From CBDHEY01 sp965262305 (lineage in GTDB: Bacteria > Pseudomonadota > Gammaproteobacteria > Pseudomonadales > Cellvibrionaceae), in NCBI GenBank assembly GCA_965262305.1, contig CBDHEY010000002.1:434001-498000 (forward strand): a stretch of DNA of 64,000 bases, given 5' to 3'. This document shows, one piece after another, positions 62,829 through 64,000 of the stretch. A program made the position numbers and the translations under genes. The notes beneath the pieces are model-generated. The model saw only the letters and a list, made by a program, of their open reading frames with translations, was not told the DNA's origin and searched no databases. Positions within the stretch are counted from its first letter, which is position 1, and every line of letters starts with the position of its first letter.

Positions 62829-64000
62829 TTGAAAACAGTTATTTCCACTAGTGAGCTGAATATCACTGATATTCGACATTCGCAAATCATTTTTATTTTG
62901 CTAATTCTATTGTTTATCTCTGGATTTTGCAGCCTGGTTTACCAAGTGCTGTGGATGCGAGAACTTACTCTATTGTTAGGCGCAACTTCCTATGCGACGG
63001 CAGGAACCCTTGCGGTTTTTTTTGGTGGTTTGGCAATAGGTGGCGCAATCTGGAGTTATCGCTCGCCCCGTGTTTCAAAGCCGCTAAAAGAGTATGGCGT
63101 TCTCGAGATAGGTGTCGGTCTGTCTGGCGCTTTGTATTTCACCCTGATGTATTTATATGCTGGTGTTTACTCTCCGCTTCATCAAGCGCTAGGAGATAGT
63201 CCCTTGCTCTTGTTAATTGCAAAAATGCTGCTTGCAGCGGGTGTCTTGTTGCCGCCCGCAATTTTGATGGGGGGCACTCTTCCTTTAATGTCGCAATATT
63301 TGGTGGGTGCACGGGGTTCTCTTGGTCGCTTGGGTACGCTCATGTATGGAGTGAATACCTTAGGCGCTGCGATGGGAGCGTTAGCAGCAGGTTTCTGGCT
63401 CCCGGCTTGGTTGGGTTTTACTGGTGCTTATTTAGTTGCAGTCATAGGTTCATTGTTTATTGGTGCAATTGCTTGGTATTTGAGTGATCGTTATAGGTCC
63501 TCGAATTTAGATTCTACTTCATTGAAAGACGAACCTCAGGTTGATACCAATAGCGTGGTTTCGCTATCGAATCCTAGACTAATTGCAGTGGCTGGGTTTT
63601 CTGGCGTGCTAGCATTGGCTTTAGAAGTTTTATGGACGCGAATGTTTCAACAGGTATTGCAGAATTCGGTGTATACCTTTTCGATTATTCTCGTTATTTT
63701 TTTAGCGGCGCTTTCTTCTGGTGCTTTTATCGCAAGGCTAATTGCGAGCACGAAACTAACGCCTTGGAATGTGCTTGCCTTTTTTATCACTCTCGCTGGT
63801 TTGGGCACACTCGCGACTCCTTTTATTTTTTATGAAATTAGCGATGGAATGCGTTATTTGGGCGCGGGCCAAGAGTGGTCGCTTTATTTGTTCTCTGTAT
63901 TTAGTGCTGCTGTCTTAGTTTTATTTATTCCGGGTGTTGCGGTTGGCAGTGTTTTTCCATATTTACTAAGGGTGGCTGAGTATAGTGGCGAGGCAGGAAC
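62829..64000 (+). CDS. spermidine synthase-like multi-spanning membrane protein (partial, cut by window edge)
   Basis: A long frame open from TTG 62829 (in-frame stop just before it; AAGG seven bases upstream) to the window end, about 390 codons. The visible part has about ten membrane helices. It starts with a polar arm, then ILLILLFISGFCSLVYQVLWMRELTLLLG, GTLAVFFGGLAIGGAIW, PPAILMGGTLPLMSQYL and NTLGAAMGALAAGFWLPAWLG. These are typical of the membrane half of fused spermine/spermidine synthase-like proteins of Gammaproteobacteria; the methyltransferase-like half would lie past 64000. It may contain tetratricopeptide-type parts downstream. Function unknown. Confidence 0.78.
   Translation, partial: MKTVISTSELNITDIRHSQIIFILLILLFISGFCSLVYQVLWMRELTLLLGATSYATAGTLAVFFGGLAIGGAIWSYRSPRVSKPLKEYGVLEIGVGLSGALYFTLMYLYAGVYSPLHQALGDSPLLLLIAKMLLAAGVLLPPAILMGGTLPLMSQYLVGARGSLGRLGTLMYGVNTLGAAMGALAAGFWLPAWLGFTGAYLVAVIGSLFIGAIAWYLSDRYRSSNLDSTSLKDEPQVDTNSVVSLSNPRLIAVAGFSGVLALALEVLWTRMFQQVLQNSVYTFSIILVIFLAALSSGAFIARLIASTKLTPWNVLAFFITLAGLGTLATPFIFYEISDGMRYLGAGQEWSLYLFSVFSAAVLVLFIPGVAVGSVFPYLLRVAEYSGEAG

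Overview
The window reads as chromosome of an AT-rich, probably marine, motile Gammaproteobacterium. This is an inference from gene content and order (pxpABC, dtd, hisE-tatABC, xseB-ispA, pomAB plus PilZ, rimO, a TraF_2-type outer-membrane protein, and the gammaproteobacterial AddAB-like pair); no rRNA or other phylogenetic marker is present. No tRNA, rRNA, CRISPR array, complete insertion sequence or integrase was found.

Layout. 0-3.2 kb: 5-oxoprolinase operon and dtd. 3.4-6.8 kb: MipA-like outer-membrane protein, DUF3019 protein and an OmpR-type two-component pair. 6.8-10.7 kb: proline iminopeptidase, two small exported proteins, tatC-tatB-tatA and hisE. 10.9-13.1 kb: TetR regulator with a decayed small gene behind it, divergent from a DUF1330 protein and an exported haloalkane dehalogenase, with two palindromes in the shared promoter. 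13.1-18.7 kb: ispA/xseB, the sodium-type stator genes pomA-pomB with a sigma-28-like promoter, a PilZ protein, a CsrA/RsmA-sequestering type small RNA (not a protein gene), and rimO. 18.9-28.6 kb: AraC-type regulator, nucleosidase and HPRT, TraF-like protein and large lipoprotein, and a lipoprotein/sensor Ser-Thr kinase pair. 28.9-35.2 kb: AddB-like nuclease and AddA-like helicase/nuclease.

35.4-40.5 kb is the accessory segment and the best candidate for an undescribed system. It holds a fusion of an N-terminal ASCH domain to a DUF4338 (DruA, Druantia)-like domain, tightly followed by a protein of unknown family with two C-terminal membrane helices. An AHH-type nuclease and a probable Imm11/DUF1629-type immunity protein come next. 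Degenerate copies of one short motif lie around these genes.

40.5-64 kb: diguanylate cyclase; oleate hydratase coupled to an exported patatin; an oxidoreductase cluster (SDR, LLM, ADH) divergent from a LysR regulator; LtrA coupled to a potassium channel; an AraC regulator with a frameshifted small gene behind it and an alpha/beta hydrolase in front; a Tat-exported aldo/keto reductase; two unknown envelope proteins; lactate permease and D-lactate dehydrogenase; an aldose dehydrogenase; and, cut by the right edge, a multi-spanning spermidine-synthase-like membrane protein.

Functional links visible in the window: TatABC and a twin-arginine substrate; PomAB/PilZ next to a Csr-type sRNA, with a GGDEF enzyme elsewhere, all fitting motility control; and patatin plus oleate hydratase as a lipid-handling pair. 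All coordinates were read by eye, and family names rest on remembered motifs rather than database searches.
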